From Collinsella sp. (GTDB lineage: Bacteria; Actinomycetota; Coriobacteriia; Coriobacteriales; Coriobacteriaceae): DNA of 64,000 nucleotides. The DNA is taken from contig DXMW01000004.1 in NCBI GenBank assembly GCA_019414045.1, forward strand, positions 1-64,000. The letters run 5' to 3'. Position numbers and translations under genes: made by a program. The notes beneath the pieces are model-generated. The model was given only the letters and a program-made list of their open reading frames with translations, made no database searches and was not told where the DNA came from. Below are positions 34,380-43,188 of this stretch, one piece after another; the first letter of the stretch is position 1, and every line of letters begins with the position of its first letter.

Positions 34380-34901
34380 TTACCTAACGTACACCACGTT
34401 GTCGCGGCGGGGTTTGGGCTCGGGTAGCGTGTCTTCGGCATAGCCCAGAATGCAGTGACCGACGCCGCGCAGGCTGCCGTCGGCGGGCAGGCCCCAGCTG
34501 GCCAGCAGCTCCAGGCCCTCGGGCGAGTCAAAGACCTCATGCGCGCGGTGAATCCAGCATGAGTCGACACCCAGTGCATAGGCGGCGTTGAGCAGGTTGC
34601 CCATGGCGAGCGATCCGTCTTCCAGGTGCGTGGGCACGCTGCGGTCGACCAGTACCACCACAACGGTCTTGGCGCCATAGAAGGGGTCGCTGTTGCTGCC
34701 CATGACCTGTGCGTTGAGCTGCGAGAGGCGCTCAACGGTCGTGGGGTCGGTGACGGCGACAAACGTCACCGGCTGGCGCCCCATGCCACTGGGTGCATAC
34801 TGGCCGGCCTCGATAATGCGTGCGAGCTTTTCGGCCTCGACGGGACGATCACTGTATTTGCGGCAGCTGCGGCGGTGGATGAGTGCTTCGATAGTCTCCA
34901 T
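34380..34901 (-). CDS. Nitroreductase-family FMN protein
   Basis: This 173-residue flavin oxidoreductase of the nitroreductase superfamily probably works as an FMN-bound homodimer, reducing nitro or quinone compounds with NAD(P)H. It has the N-terminal FMN phosphate-binding RRSCRKYSDRPV, the APSGMGRQP segment and the C-terminal GYAEDTLPEPKPR. The ATG at 34901 follows AAGGAGACACC. The ORF extends upstream to 34997 without homology. Substrate unknown; monocistronic. Confidence 0.9.
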   Translation of the reverse strand: METIEALIHRRSCRKYSDRPVEAEKLARIIEAGQYAPSGMGRQPVTFVAVTDPTTVERLSQLNAQVMGSNSDPFYGAKTVVVVLVDRSVPTHLEDGSLAMGNLLNAAYALGVDSCWIHRAHEVFDSPEGLELLASWGLPADGSLRGVGHCILGYAEDTLPEPKPRRDNVVYVR

Positions 34902-35195
34902 GGTGTCTCCTTGCGGTGGCGTTGCAGATGCCCCGTTCATACCCGTCGGGCTCAAACGATAGACGGTCAATTGCCCGGCCAAAAGGGTAGATCCCAATTG
35001 GGAAAGTAGGTTTGCATAAAAGTACCTTCAGAATGTGACAAACAAATGGGATGGTTAAACGTTTTATCCCGTCTACCCTGCGGTTTTTTACCACTTGCCT
35101 AAATGACGAACGCATAACCTCTGATAAAGGTTTTACTAAAGGAGTACCAACGTTTATCAATGCGCCGTGGTGGCGCCGGGCCAGGAGGTAACATC

Positions 35196-35486
35196 ATGTT
35201 CCAGGCTGGAGATGTCGTCGAGACCGACTTCGAAGGATTTCTGAAGCTGCTGCGTTCCAAGACGCGCGCTTTTGTGACGATTGACGATCACGAGTACTAC
35301 ATCACGCACACCGATGGCTATTGGCGTGTTCAGGATTGCGAGGCCCTCAACGACAAGGGCCACTTTACTGACTGCTCCGAGCTGGTCAACACGGTCTGCG
35401 AGGTCGTCGAGCTGCCGTGGATTGCCGGCAAGAGCCTGCATGACAGCTTCTCGGGCGCTACGGTCTATGAGGCCGTCGCCGCTTAA
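35196..35486 (+). CDS. Small conserved-looking protein of unknown function
   Basis: This 96-residue soluble, acidic protein begins MFQAGDVVETDFEGF. It has no signal peptide, membrane segment or recognised motif. A very good ribosome binding site (AGGAGGTAAC) and a terminator directly after it argue that it is real and well expressed. Residues 27-50 (FVTIDDHEYYITHTDGYWRVQD) look like a beta-rich core. The AT-rich 290-bp upstream region contains AACGTTTTATCC (35058-35069), also found before ilvE. I do not recognise the family. Confidence 0.75.
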   Translation: MFQAGDVVETDFEGFLKLLRSKTRAFVTIDDHEYYITHTDGYWRVQDCEALNDKGHFTDCSELVNTVCEVVELPWIAGKSLHDSFSGATVYEAVAA

Positions 35487-35512
35487 CGGGCAATAAAACC
35501 CGATTTTCACGT

Positions 35513-35547
35513 GACCGCTGGCGCTGCCCCCGCGCCGGCGGTCTTTT
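35513..35547 (+). terminator. Terminator of the 96-residue protein gene
   Basis: GACCGCTGGCGC pairs with GCGCCGGCGGTC, followed by TTTTT. Confidence 0.85.
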
Positions 35548-35591
35548 TCTGCCGATAGGCCATAAAAGTGCAAGCATTTGCGGAGAGCCTG

Positions 35592-35649
35592 TTGACGATA
35601 GTCAAAACTCGGACTAATCTAGAGATACAAAATTGGTCAAAAATCGGAC
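35592..35649 (+). promoter_or_regulatory. MarR-operon promoter with repeated operator-like sites
   Basis: TTGACG (35592-35597), 17 bp and TAATCT (35615-35620) form the promoter. The direct repeat GTCAAAACTCGGAC (35601-35614) and GTCAAAAATCGGAC (35636-35649) brackets the -10 box. TTGAC-N4-GTCAA overlaps the -35. These are likely sites for the MarR-family product. Confidence 0.6.
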
Positions 35650-35703
35650 AATCGAATGGTGGGATAGACGAATAGTGCGGTTACGCTGGTCGACTTCGAC
35701 CGG

Positions 35704-36168
35704 TTGCTCAATGGACTCGACCATATCTATTCGGAGTTCTCGCGCGCCTGCGGTCTTTCGGACTGCGCTTACTGGATGCTCGTCGATACCAGCACGGCGG
35801 GCGGCAGTGTTGCCGTAAGCTGTCTGACAAGCGAATGGTTCTACAGCAAGCAGACTATCAACTTGGCAATTAAAACCTTGACGGCGCGGGGCTTCGCAAC
35901 GTTGGAGTTTGCCGAAGGCAGCCGTAAGAACAAGGTTGTGCGTTTGACCGAAGCGGGCATGCGGTTTGCCGAGCGTTATGCGTTGCCGGCACTCAAGGCC
36001 GAACAGCGAGCCTTTGGTGCGCTTGAGCCATGTGAGCAGCGCGAGATTATGCGCTTGATCGGCAAATTCTCTCGGGTGCTCGGCGATGAGTGCGATGCCT
36101 TTAAGCAGCATATCGCTGCCGAGAGCCAGGCCGAGAATCAAGGTGAGGGGGAGTCGTGCGACTGTTAA
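35704..36168 (+). CDS. MarR-family transcriptional regulator
   Basis: This 154-residue regulator has the MarR winged helix (EWFYSKQTINLAIKTLTARGF, then a wing with SRKNKVVRLTEAG), preceded and followed by dimerisation helices. MarR proteins usually repress adjacent efflux genes and release on binding small aromatic compounds. The start is uncertain: TTG at 35704 is used here and has no good ribosome binding site. The frame is open for only 12 codons more. It overlaps the downstream ABC gene by 13 bases, so the regulator and exporter pair form one autoregulated operon. Confidence 0.85.
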   Translation: MLNGLDHIYSEFSRACGLSDCAYWMLVDTSTAGGSVAVSCLTSEWFYSKQTINLAIKTLTARGFATLEFAEGSRKNKVVRLTEAGMRFAERYALPALKAEQRAFGALEPCEQREIMRLIGKFSRVLGDECDAFKQHIAAESQAENQGEGESCDC

Positions 36169-37892
36169 TGAGGTTTCTGAAGCCCTATCGAGGGCTTATC
36201 GCAGTGACGCTGCTGGTGCTGCTGGTTGATAACGTCGGCACGCTGTTGGTTCCCACGATGCTGGCGAACATGGTCAACACCGGTATCACCACGGGTGATG
36301 TCGACTACATTTTGCGCAATGGCCTCTACATGCTTATCGCGACCGGCATGGCCAGCGGCGGCGCGGTGCTGGGCTGCTATCTTTCGGCGCGCTTGGCCGC
36401 CAACGTGGCCTGCGATATCCGCAATGCCGTGTACGACAAGTCGCTCGAGCTCGCGGCCAGCGACTTTGAGCGCTTTGGCACCGGATCGATGATCACGCGC
36501 TCGCTCAACGACATCAACGTGATTCAGCAGGCGATTCTGCAGACGATTCAGCTGGTGCTGCCCGTGCCGTTTTTGGCTGTGGCGGGCATCATCTTCGCCT
36601 GGTTTATCGATCCTGCCATGGGCACGCTTCTGGGCGTCGTGGTTGCGATTGTGCTGGTGGCGGCGGTCTTTACGGTTGCCAACGCGGCTCCGATCTTTAT
36701 GCGCTTGCAGAGCTTTATCGACCGCATGAACGTGGTGCTGCGCGAAAACATCGTGGGCGTGCGCGTCATCCGTGCGTTTAACAAGGAGCGTCACGAGGAG
36801 CGGCGCCTGGACGAGGTGTTCAGCGACTACGCCGCCAACGCCATCAAAGTCAACCACCTGTTTGTGGGCCTCGACAGCTCAAGCTTCTTTTTGATGAACA
36901 TCGCCGAGGTAGCGGTGCTGTGGGTTGGCGGCAACCGCGTGGGCGCCCACGCCATGCAGATCGCGAGCATCTCGGCGGTGCTGGAGTACGCGCTTCTGAT
37001 TCTGTTCTTTGTGATGATGGCGCAGATGGTGGTGCTAACGCTGCCACGCGCCGCGGCATGTCTAAGCCGTGCACAGCAAGTGCTGGAGATTGAGCCGAGC
37101 ATCGTCGATGGCCAGCGTACGCTTGATGCGGCCGCGTCCGACTCAAAGGACGGGGCTGATGCGGTTGCCGTGTTCGATCATATGTCGTTTCGCTTTGACG
37201 ACGCCGACGAGGACACGCTGTGCGACCTGAGCTTTGCCTGTCGTCGCGGGCAGACCACCGCGATCGTGGGCTCGACCGGTTCGGGTAAGTCGACGGTGGC
37301 AAAGCTCTTGCTGCGTTTTCACGATGCCACGAAGGGCGCCATTCGCCTGAACGGTGTTGACCTGCGCGACCTTTCGCAAGACGAGATTCGCGGGCGCATT
37401 GCCTATGTGCCGCAGAAGGCGTGGCTGTTCTCGGGCACCGTGGCAAGCAATCTGCGCTTTGGCAACGAGGACGCGACCGAGGCGGACATGATTCATGCGC
37501 TGCAGGTTGCCCAGAGCACCTTTGTGCTCGATCAACCGCAGGGGCTCGATACCCCGGTTGCCCAGGGCGGTACGAACTTCTCGGGTGGTCAGCGCCAGCG
37601 CCTGGCCATTGCTCGCGCGCTCATGAAGCGCGCCGACCTGTATATCTTCGACGACAGTTTTTCGGCCCTGGACTTTAAGACCGATGCGGCCCTGCGCCAT
37701 GCGCTGCAGGACGAGACGCGCGACGCCGCGGTGCTCATCATCGCGCAGCGCATCTCGACGATTCTGCACGCCGACCAGATTGTCGTGCTCAAGGATGGCG
37801 AGGTCGTGGGCTTGGGCACGCATGGCGAGCTTATGGAAACCTGTGAGGTATACCGCGCCATCGCGGAATCGCAAATGAAGGGAGGTGAGTAG
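36156..37892 (+). CDS. ABC exporter half-transporter, subunit A (MarR operon)
   Basis: This 578-residue type IV ABC exporter has six membrane helices (residues 1-310) and a nucleotide-binding domain with Walker A GSTGSGKST and signature FSGGQRQRLAIARAL. Walker B ends IFDDSFSALD, with Asp instead of the catalytic Glu. It is thus the degenerate-site partner of a heterodimer, and the next gene supplies the consensus Glu. The GTG at 36156 is preceded by AGGTGAGGGGGA and overlaps the MarR gene. Such pairs export drugs, lipids or peptides; the substrate is not known. Confidence 0.92.
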   Translation: MRLLMRFLKPYRGLIAVTLLVLLVDNVGTLLVPTMLANMVNTGITTGDVDYILRNGLYMLIATGMASGGAVLGCYLSARLAANVACDIRNAVYDKSLELAASDFERFGTGSMITRSLNDINVIQQAILQTIQLVLPVPFLAVAGIIFAWFIDPAMGTLLGVVVAIVLVAAVFTVANAAPIFMRLQSFIDRMNVVLRENIVGVRVIRAFNKERHEERRLDEVFSDYAANAIKVNHLFVGLDSSSFFLMNIAEVAVLWVGGNRVGAHAMQIASISAVLEYALLILFFVMMAQMVVLTLPRAAACLSRAQQVLEIEPSIVDGQRTLDAAASDSKDGADAVAVFDHMSFRFDDADEDTLCDLSFACRRGQTTAIVGSTGSGKSTVAKLLLRFHDATKGAIRLNGVDLRDLSQDEIRGRIAYVPQKAWLFSGTVASNLRFGNEDATEADMIHALQVAQSTFVLDQPQGLDTPVAQGGTNFSGGQRQRLAIARALMKRADLYIFDDSFSALDFKTDAALRHALQDETRDAAVLIIAQRISTILHADQIVVLKDGEVVGLGTHGELMETCEVYRAIAESQMKGGE

Positions 37893-37893
37893 C

Positions 37894-39906
37894 ATGACCG
37901 GAGAGCTCAAGAAGCGCAGCGACGCTATCGATGCCGTCGTTGTGGACGCGGTCGAAGCGGTCGAGCAGGCTGCCGCGTCGACCGAGCTGGATGACGTTGC
38001 CAAGGCCGCGGCCGAGCGTGAGGCTCGCCGCCAAGCGCTGTACGAGGAAAACGAGCGTGCCGAGAACGAGCGTGCCCGCGCGGAAGCAGAGCGCATGCGC
38101 GATGTGGACGACGAGGATGAGGACGAGAAACCCCGCGATACCTGGGCGACGGTACGCCGCTTGTGGGGCGAGGCCGCCGGCGACCATTGGCGCTTCTACA
38201 TCGTGTTTGCGAGCATCGTGTTCTACGTCATCTTTAACACCGCCGCGCCGGCATATAGCGCCCATGTTATCGACGAGCTGTGGGGCCATATACAGGTGGC
38301 GTTTGCCAGCGGAACCACCTTCAACATCACCTGGGAGAACTGCGGCAAGACCATCTTCGTCTACTTTATGATCTGGACTGCCGCTGCCTCGTTCTATGCG
38401 CTCCAGAGCTTTTTGATGTCGAGCGTGGCCGAACGCCTCAACCTGCGTCTACGCAACCGCATCGCACAAAAGCTCAATCTTCTGCCGCTTGCCTTCTTTG
38501 ACGCGCATCGTCCCGGTGAGGTCGTCAGCCGTGCGACCAACGACTTGGACAAGATGTCCGAGAGCATGCAGCGCGGATTGCTGCAGCTGCTTGTGTCGAT
38601 CGGCACCGTGACGGGTGCCATCATCATGATGTTCGTCTATAGCGTTAAGCTCACGCTCGTCTTTTTGGGCTTCACGGCCCTGTCGCTGCTGGTGACCAAA
38701 GTGGTTTCGCGCCGCACGCATGATGTAACGGGCGAACGCCAGGAGTGGGTGTCCAAGATTACGAGCGCGGTCGAGGAGGGCTACTCGGGCCGTCTGGTGA
38801 TTCGCGCGTTCAACCGCGAGCGCCAGAGTTCTGCCGAGGTACACGAGGCCTCGGGCGAGCTGGCGCGTGTGAGCGTCAAGGCCGACTTTATGATTAACGC
38901 TGTGGGCCCCGCGGTTCGCTTTATCGGTCGTCTGGCGCAGATCGTGATCGCGCTCGTGGGCTGCAACATGCTGGTGGCCGGTCAGATGACTGTCGGCGTG
39001 TTCCAGGCGTTCTTCCAGTTTATCTACGAGGCGTCCGAGCCCATGACGCAGCTCTCGTTTACCTTCAACTCGCTGCAGAGCGCGCTGGCGAGTGCGGAGC
39101 GCGTGTTCGACCTGCTCGATGAGCCCGAGATGGAGGCCGATCCGCAGCCGGGCGAGGCCGCCAAGCTGCCGGGTCGCGTGGAGGGCCGCGTCTCCTTTGA
39201 GCACGTGCGCTTTGGTTATTCGCCCGACAAGCCGCTCATGCGCGACGTGTCGTTTACCGCCGAGCCGGGCCAGAAGATTGCCGTGGTGGGAACCACGGGC
39301 GCAGGCAAGACGACGCTCATCAACCTGCTCATGCGCTTTTACGAGATCGACGGCGGCCGCATTACGCTTGACGGTGTGGATACGCGCCTCATGGATCGCG
39401 GCGAGCTACGGCAGCAGTTTGGCATGGTGCTACAGGATGCCTGGCTGTTCGACGGCACGATTGCCGAGAACATCGCCTACGGCTGCCCCGAGGCAACGCG
39501 CGAGGAGATTGTTGCGGCCGCTCGCGCCGCCCAGGTCGACTTCTTTGTGCGCACCATGCCTCAGGGCTACGACACGCGCGTAGCCAACGATGCCGAAAGC
39601 ATCAGCCAGGGCCAGCGTCAGCTGCTAACCATCGCACGCGTGCTGCTCAACAACCCGGCGATTCTCATCCTGGACGAGGCGACGTCGAGCGTGGATACGC
39701 GCACCGAGCTTGCCATCGGCCGCGCCATGGACGCGCTCATGCGCGGCCGCACGAGCTTTGTGATCGCGCATCGCCTGTCGACGATTGTGGATGCCGACCT
39801 GATCTTGGTTATGGATCACGGCAACATTATCGAGCAGGGAACGCACAAGGAGCTGCTGGCTGCCGAGGGCGCCTACGCCGACCTCTACCTGAGCCAATTC
39901 GCATAA
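37894..39906 (+). CDS. ABC exporter half-transporter, subunit B (MarR operon)
   Basis: The 670-residue partner of the preceding subunit has about 85 N-terminal residues that are charged, alanine-rich and predicted helical (KAAAEREARRQALYEENERA), an unusual cytoplasmic extension. The six-helix membrane domain and nucleotide-binding domain follow. They show Walker A GTTGAGKTT, a changed signature ISQGQRQLLTIARVL, and Walker B ILDEATSSVD with the catalytic Glu. GGAGGTGAG precedes the ATG at 37894, one base after the previous stop. The stop codon is shared with a REP-like palindrome. Confidence 0.93.
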   Translation: MTGELKKRSDAIDAVVVDAVEAVEQAAASTELDDVAKAAAEREARRQALYEENERAENERARAEAERMRDVDDEDEDEKPRDTWATVRRLWGEAAGDHWRFYIVFASIVFYVIFNTAAPAYSAHVIDELWGHIQVAFASGTTFNITWENCGKTIFVYFMIWTAAASFYALQSFLMSSVAERLNLRLRNRIAQKLNLLPLAFFDAHRPGEVVSRATNDLDKMSESMQRGLLQLLVSIGTVTGAIIMMFVYSVKLTLVFLGFTALSLLVTKVVSRRTHDVTGERQEWVSKITSAVEEGYSGRLVIRAFNRERQSSAEVHEASGELARVSVKADFMINAVGPAVRFIGRLAQIVIALVGCNMLVAGQMTVGVFQAFFQFIYEASEPMTQLSFTFNSLQSALASAERVFDLLDEPEMEADPQPGEAAKLPGRVEGRVSFEHVRFGYSPDKPLMRDVSFTAEPGQKIAVVGTTGAGKTTLINLLMRFYEIDGGRITLDGVDTRLMDRGELRQQFGMVLQDAWLFDGTIAENIAYGCPEATREEIVAAARAAQVDFFVRTMPQGYDTRVANDAESISQGQRQLLTIARVLLNNPAILILDEATSSVDTRTELAIGRAMDALMRGRTSFVIAHRLSTIVDADLILVMDHGNIIEQGTHKELLAAEGAYADLYLSQFA

Positions 39907-39937
39907 TGTGACAAAGGGACAGTCCCGCATGTCACAT
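39906..39937. repeat. GGGACAG-type palindrome at the ABC gene end
   Basis: ATGTGACA and TGTCACAT enclose AAGGGACAGTCCCGCA, itself containing GGGAC-A-GTCCC. The first base is the last base of the upstream stop codon. Confidence 0.75.
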
Positions 39938-39946
39938 CAGAAATAA

Positions 39947-39982
39947 GGCGCGCCGGGGATGGATTCCCTGGCGCGCCTTTGC
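39947..39982. terminator. Terminator between ABC operon and cysE
   Basis: GGCGCGCCGGGGA pairs with TCCCTGGCGCGCC, followed by TTTGCGTT, between convergent genes. Confidence 0.8.
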
Positions 39983-40015
39983 GTTGGCGTCAATGTTGTC
40001 GGTGGCCGTCCGCCT

Positions 40016-40720
40016 CTAGCGCTCGTCCACGAGCTTGGTGACGAGGGCCTTGAGCTCGGCCACCTCTCGCTCGAGTTCCTTGACGCGGCGGGCATTCTCG
40101 GTGATGCCCTGGCGGTTGAGGGCACTCTGCTCGGCGGCATCGTCGGGCATGTACTCGCGATGCTGCTTGGCGTCGAAGCTCTCCTCGAACACGCGGCAGC
40201 CGTTGCGCTTGATGATGCGCCCGGGCACGCCCACGACGGTGCAGTTGTCGGGCACGTCCTTGACGACGACCGAGTTGCCGCCGATCTTGACGTTGTCGCC
40301 AATGTGGATGTTGCCAAGCACCTTGGCGCCCGTGCCCACCGTGACATTGTTGCCCAGGGTGGGATGGCGTTTGCCGGTCTCGTTGCCGGTACCGCCGAGC
40401 GTGACGCCTTGGTAGAGCACGCAGTTGTCGCCCACAATGGTGGTCTCGCCGATGACAACGCCCATGGCGTGGTCGATAAAGAAATGTTTGCCGATCTGTG
40501 CAGCGGGATGAATCTCGACGCCGGTGATGTGGCGGGTGATTTGCGAGAGCACCCGGGCGAGCGAGCGATGGCCGTGCTCCCACAGCCAGTGCTCGGGCAC
40601 GTGGTTCCACTTGGCGTGCAGGCCGGGGTACGAAAGAAAAATGACCAGACCGTTTTGCGCGGCGGGGTCCTGCGCTTGGACGGTCTTGATGTCCTCGCGA
40701 ATGGTATTGATAAAGCTCAC
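40016..40720 (-). CDS. cysE: Serine O-acetyltransferase
   Basis: CysE acetylates serine with acetyl-CoA, giving O-acetylserine for cysteine synthesis. The 234-residue protein has the N-terminal helical part, then the left-handed beta-helix with GVEIHPAAQIGKHFFIDHAMGVVIGE (shown here in part), LYQGVTLGGTG and HPTLGNNV. The C-terminus is a coiled coil (ELEREVAELKALVTKLVDE), found in many short, EpsC-like forms, which may help trimer assembly. The start is GTG at 40720 after GGAGGGCGG. cysK is not adjacent. Confidence 0.94.
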   Translation of the reverse strand: MSFINTIREDIKTVQAQDPAAQNGLVIFLSYPGLHAKWNHVPEHWLWEHGHRSLARVLSQITRHITGVEIHPAAQIGKHFFIDHAMGVVIGETTIVGDNCVLYQGVTLGGTGNETGKRHPTLGNNVTVGTGAKVLGNIHIGDNVKIGGNSVVVKDVPDNCTVVGVPGRIIKRNGCRVFEESFDAKQHREYMPDDAAEQSALNRQGITENARRVKELEREVAELKALVTKLVDER

Positions 40721-40944
40721 TGGCCGCCCTCCCTCAGCGCCGTGACAATGCGATTCAATAAAGTATAGCGATTCGCTAGGGATTAAGAAGGGCGATCTTG
40801 CTTTGCTTTGGGCGACAAGTGTCAGTTATGCAAACTTGCTGGTAATGGAGTCATGCTTTTGTGGGGTTGCGCACGAGGGGGCGCCGCAACCGTATACTGG
40901 TCAACTTGGACGTGTCCGCGCCCACAACTGAGAGGTTTTACTTC

Positions 40945-41592
40945 ATGGGTTTCATTAACTTTATCGCCGAGCTGCTCAAGGACCCGCGCACCGCGATCGC
41001 CAGTTGGATCGCCGCCGGCCCGCTTATGGCCTACGGCTGCGTGTTCCTAATTATCTTTATCGAGACGGGCGTGGTGTTCTTCCCGTTCCTTCCCGGCGAT
41101 TCGCTGCTGTTCGCTTCGGGCTTCTTTGCCCACAACGGCGGCTTTAACATCGTGGCCCTGTTGGCTGTCGCATGGACGGCCGCCATCTTGGGCGACCAGT
41201 GCAACTTTATGATCGGCCATTTCTTTGGCCGAAAGATCATCGCCTCGGGCAAGGTCAAGGCCATGACGCCCGAGCGCATTAAAAAGTCCGAGGACTTCCT
41301 TGACAAGTGGGGCCACCTGGCCATCTTCCTGGGTCGCTTCTTCCCGTTTATCCGCACCTTTGTGCCCTTCATCGCCGGTATGGGCGGCATGCACTGGCGC
41401 AACTTTGTCATCTATAACGTGCTGGGCGGTATCACCTGGTCGACGGTCTTTACACTGCTGGGCTATTTCTTTGGCGGCATTCCCTTTGTGCAGGAGCACT
41501 TTGAGCTGCTGATCGTGGGCATTGTTGCCGTGTCGATTATTCCGACCGTGGTCGGTTTGGTTAAGGCAAAGCTGGGCAAAAAGAACGCGTAG
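40945..41592 (+). CDS. DedA-family membrane protein
   Basis: This 215-residue DedA (VTT-domain) protein has about five hydrophobic segments, an early FFPFLPGDSLLFASGFFA re-entrant region and the conserved FLGRFFPFIRTFVPFIAGMGG motif. Some family members flip lipid carriers or phospholipids across the membrane and help maintain membrane potential. GAGAGGTTTT precedes the ATG at 40945; the longer ORF adds a basic stretch without support. TATACT near 40895 may be the -10 box. Confidence 0.9.
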   Translation: MGFINFIAELLKDPRTAIASWIAAGPLMAYGCVFLIIFIETGVVFFPFLPGDSLLFASGFFAHNGGFNIVALLAVAWTAAILGDQCNFMIGHFFGRKIIASGKVKAMTPERIKKSEDFLDKWGHLAIFLGRFFPFIRTFVPFIAGMGGMHWRNFVIYNVLGGITWSTVFTLLGYFFGGIPFVQEHFELLIVGIVAVSIIPTVVGLVKAKLGKKNA

Positions 41593-41619
41593 CTCGAGCC
41601 GGCGCACAAATCGTGTCGT

Positions 41620-41658
41620 TGAGGCCCGTCACCGTTTACGGTGGCGGGCCTCTCTAGC
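41620..41658 (+). terminator. Terminator of the DedA gene
   Basis: GAGGCCCGTCACC pairs with GGTGGCGGGCCTC around CGTTTAC, then TCTAGCTT follows. The remaining 220 bp to ilvE is a leader with TACAAT at 41723-41728 and AACGTTTTATCC at about 41696. No T-box is seen. Confidence 0.75.
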
Positions 41659-41881
41659 TTCGGTCAAATGAAAATACTTTAGTTAGTTAAAGAAAAACGT
41701 TTTATCCGATGCGTGTGCGGAGTACAATCTCGTGCATGCGAATCGACGTGTCATCGGCTTCGATGTCGTCCGCGTGTCCCGTCCGGCTCTACGCTCCGGG
41801 CGTGTGACGTTGCGACGCGGTCGGCCCCGGTCCTTGCGTGCGGGTTCGCGAGTATGCAACTGTGTATGTAAGGAGCGACAT

Positions 41882-42934
41882 ATGACTGTCGAGAAGAAGG
41901 ATATCGATTGGGGTAGCCTCGGCTTTGGCTACATGAAGACCGATTACAGCTACGAGGCTCATTGGAAGGATGGCGAGTGGGACGAGGGTGGCCTGACCAC
42001 CGACCACACCCTGCATGTCTCCGAGTGCGGTGGTATCTTCCACTACTGCCAGGAGGTCTTTGAGGGCCTGAAGGCCTACACCGCCGAGGACGGCAGCATC
42101 GTCTGTTTCCGTCCCGACATGAACGCTGAGCGTATGTACAACTCTGCGCAGCGCCTCGAGATGCCCCCGTTCCCCAAGGACAAGTTTGTCGAGGCCGTCA
42201 AGCAGGTCGTCTCTGCCAATGCCGCATGGGTTCCGCCCTTCGGCTCTGGCGCAACCCTGTATGTGCGTCCGTTTATGATCGGCTCCGGTGACGTAATCGG
42301 CGTGGCTCCCGCTCCTGAGTACACGTTCCGCATTCTCGTGACCCCGGTCGGTCCGTACTTTAAGGGCGGCCTTAAGCCCGTCAAGCTGCGCGTTTCCGAG
42401 TACGACCGCGCCGCACCGCACGGCACCGGCAACATCAAGGCCGGCCTCAACTACGCCATGTCCCTGAAGCCCACGATGGAGGCTCACCGCGAGGGTTATG
42501 CCGAGAACCTGTATCTCGACTCCGAGTCCCGCACCTATGTCGAGGAGACCGGTGGCGCTAACGTCCTGTTCGTGAAGGAGGATGGCACCCTCGTCGTTCC
42601 GCAGTCGCACACCGACTCCATCCTGCCCTCCATCACCCGCCGTTCGCTCGTTCAGGTTGCTCAGGACCTGGGCATGACCGTCGACCAGCGTCCCGTCGAG
42701 TGGGCCGAGGTCAAGGCCGGCACCTTTGTTGAGTGCGGCCTGTGCGGCACCGCTGCCGTTATCTCCCCGGTCGGCGAGATCGACAACAAGGTCTACGGAG
42801 CCGACGAGACCGTGACCTTCCCGGCTGGCTACACCGAGATCGGTCCTGTGATGAAGAAGCTCCGCGAGACCCTGACCGGCATCCAATCTGGTGCTGTCGA
42901 GGATAAGCACGACTGGGTTTACACCGTCGCGTAA
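41882..42934 (+). CDS. ilvE: Branched-chain amino acid aminotransferase
   Basis: This 350-residue fold-type IV PLP aminotransferase interconverts leucine, isoleucine and valine with their 2-oxoacids. The Schiff-base lysine is in GTGNIKAGLNYA. EVFEGLKAY, YVRPFMIGSG and VEETGGANVLFV are family signatures of the long (bcaT2-like) form. TAAGGAGCGAC precedes the ATG at 41882; a 50-codon open extension upstream is arginine-rich and not conserved in style. The gene is monocistronic and followed by a large composite palindrome. Confidence 0.95.
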   Translation: MTVEKKDIDWGSLGFGYMKTDYSYEAHWKDGEWDEGGLTTDHTLHVSECGGIFHYCQEVFEGLKAYTAEDGSIVCFRPDMNAERMYNSAQRLEMPPFPKDKFVEAVKQVVSANAAWVPPFGSGATLYVRPFMIGSGDVIGVAPAPEYTFRILVTPVGPYFKGGLKPVKLRVSEYDRAAPHGTGNIKAGLNYAMSLKPTMEAHREGYAENLYLDSESRTYVEETGGANVLFVKEDGTLVVPQSHTDSILPSITRRSLVQVAQDLGMTVDQRPVEWAEVKAGTFVECGLCGTAAVISPVGEIDNKVYGADETVTFPAGYTEIGPVMKKLRETLTGIQSGAVEDKHDWVYTVA

Positions 42935-42950
42935 GCTGCCATAGCTGTTC

Positions 42951-43075
42951 GGCCCGAGGGCAACCTTCCTTTCCGGCGCGTCCTCGGACATGCAAGAACC
43001 TCCGCAGCGCACTTCGTGCGGCGGAGGTTCTTTCGTCCTGCGGAGTGCGCCGGAAAGGAAGGTTGCCCTCGGGCC
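42951..43075 (-). repeat. Composite palindromic element, family A, minus-strand copy
   Basis: The 29-nt outer arms (42951-42979 and 43047-43075) are perfectly complementary. An inner stem AAGAACCTCCGC/GCGGAGGTTCTT (42994-43005 and 43021-43032) is capped by GCACTTCGTGC. On the minus strand the unpaired parts read CACTCCGCAGGACGA and GTCCGAGGACGCG, resembling those of the copies at 10588 and 63076. Confidence 0.75.
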
Positions 43076-43129
43076 TGCGTTACCTCGGCGCTGCCGTTAC
43101 GGGCAATATAGATCTGAATGAAAGATGGC

Positions 43130-43159
43130 GCGCGGCCTTTTAGGCCGCGCTTTTGTTTT
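43130..43159 (+). terminator. Terminator after ilvE
   Basis: GCGCGGCC pairs with GGCCGCGC across TTTTA, followed by TTTTGTTTT. Confidence 0.8.
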
Positions 43160-43188
43160 GCGTCGCGCCATGTGGGGGTGGTGGCGAC

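Noticed and set aside
41659..41881. T-box or attenuator in the ilvE leader
   Set aside because: No T-box sequence, terminator or leader peptide rich in branched-chain codons could be found.
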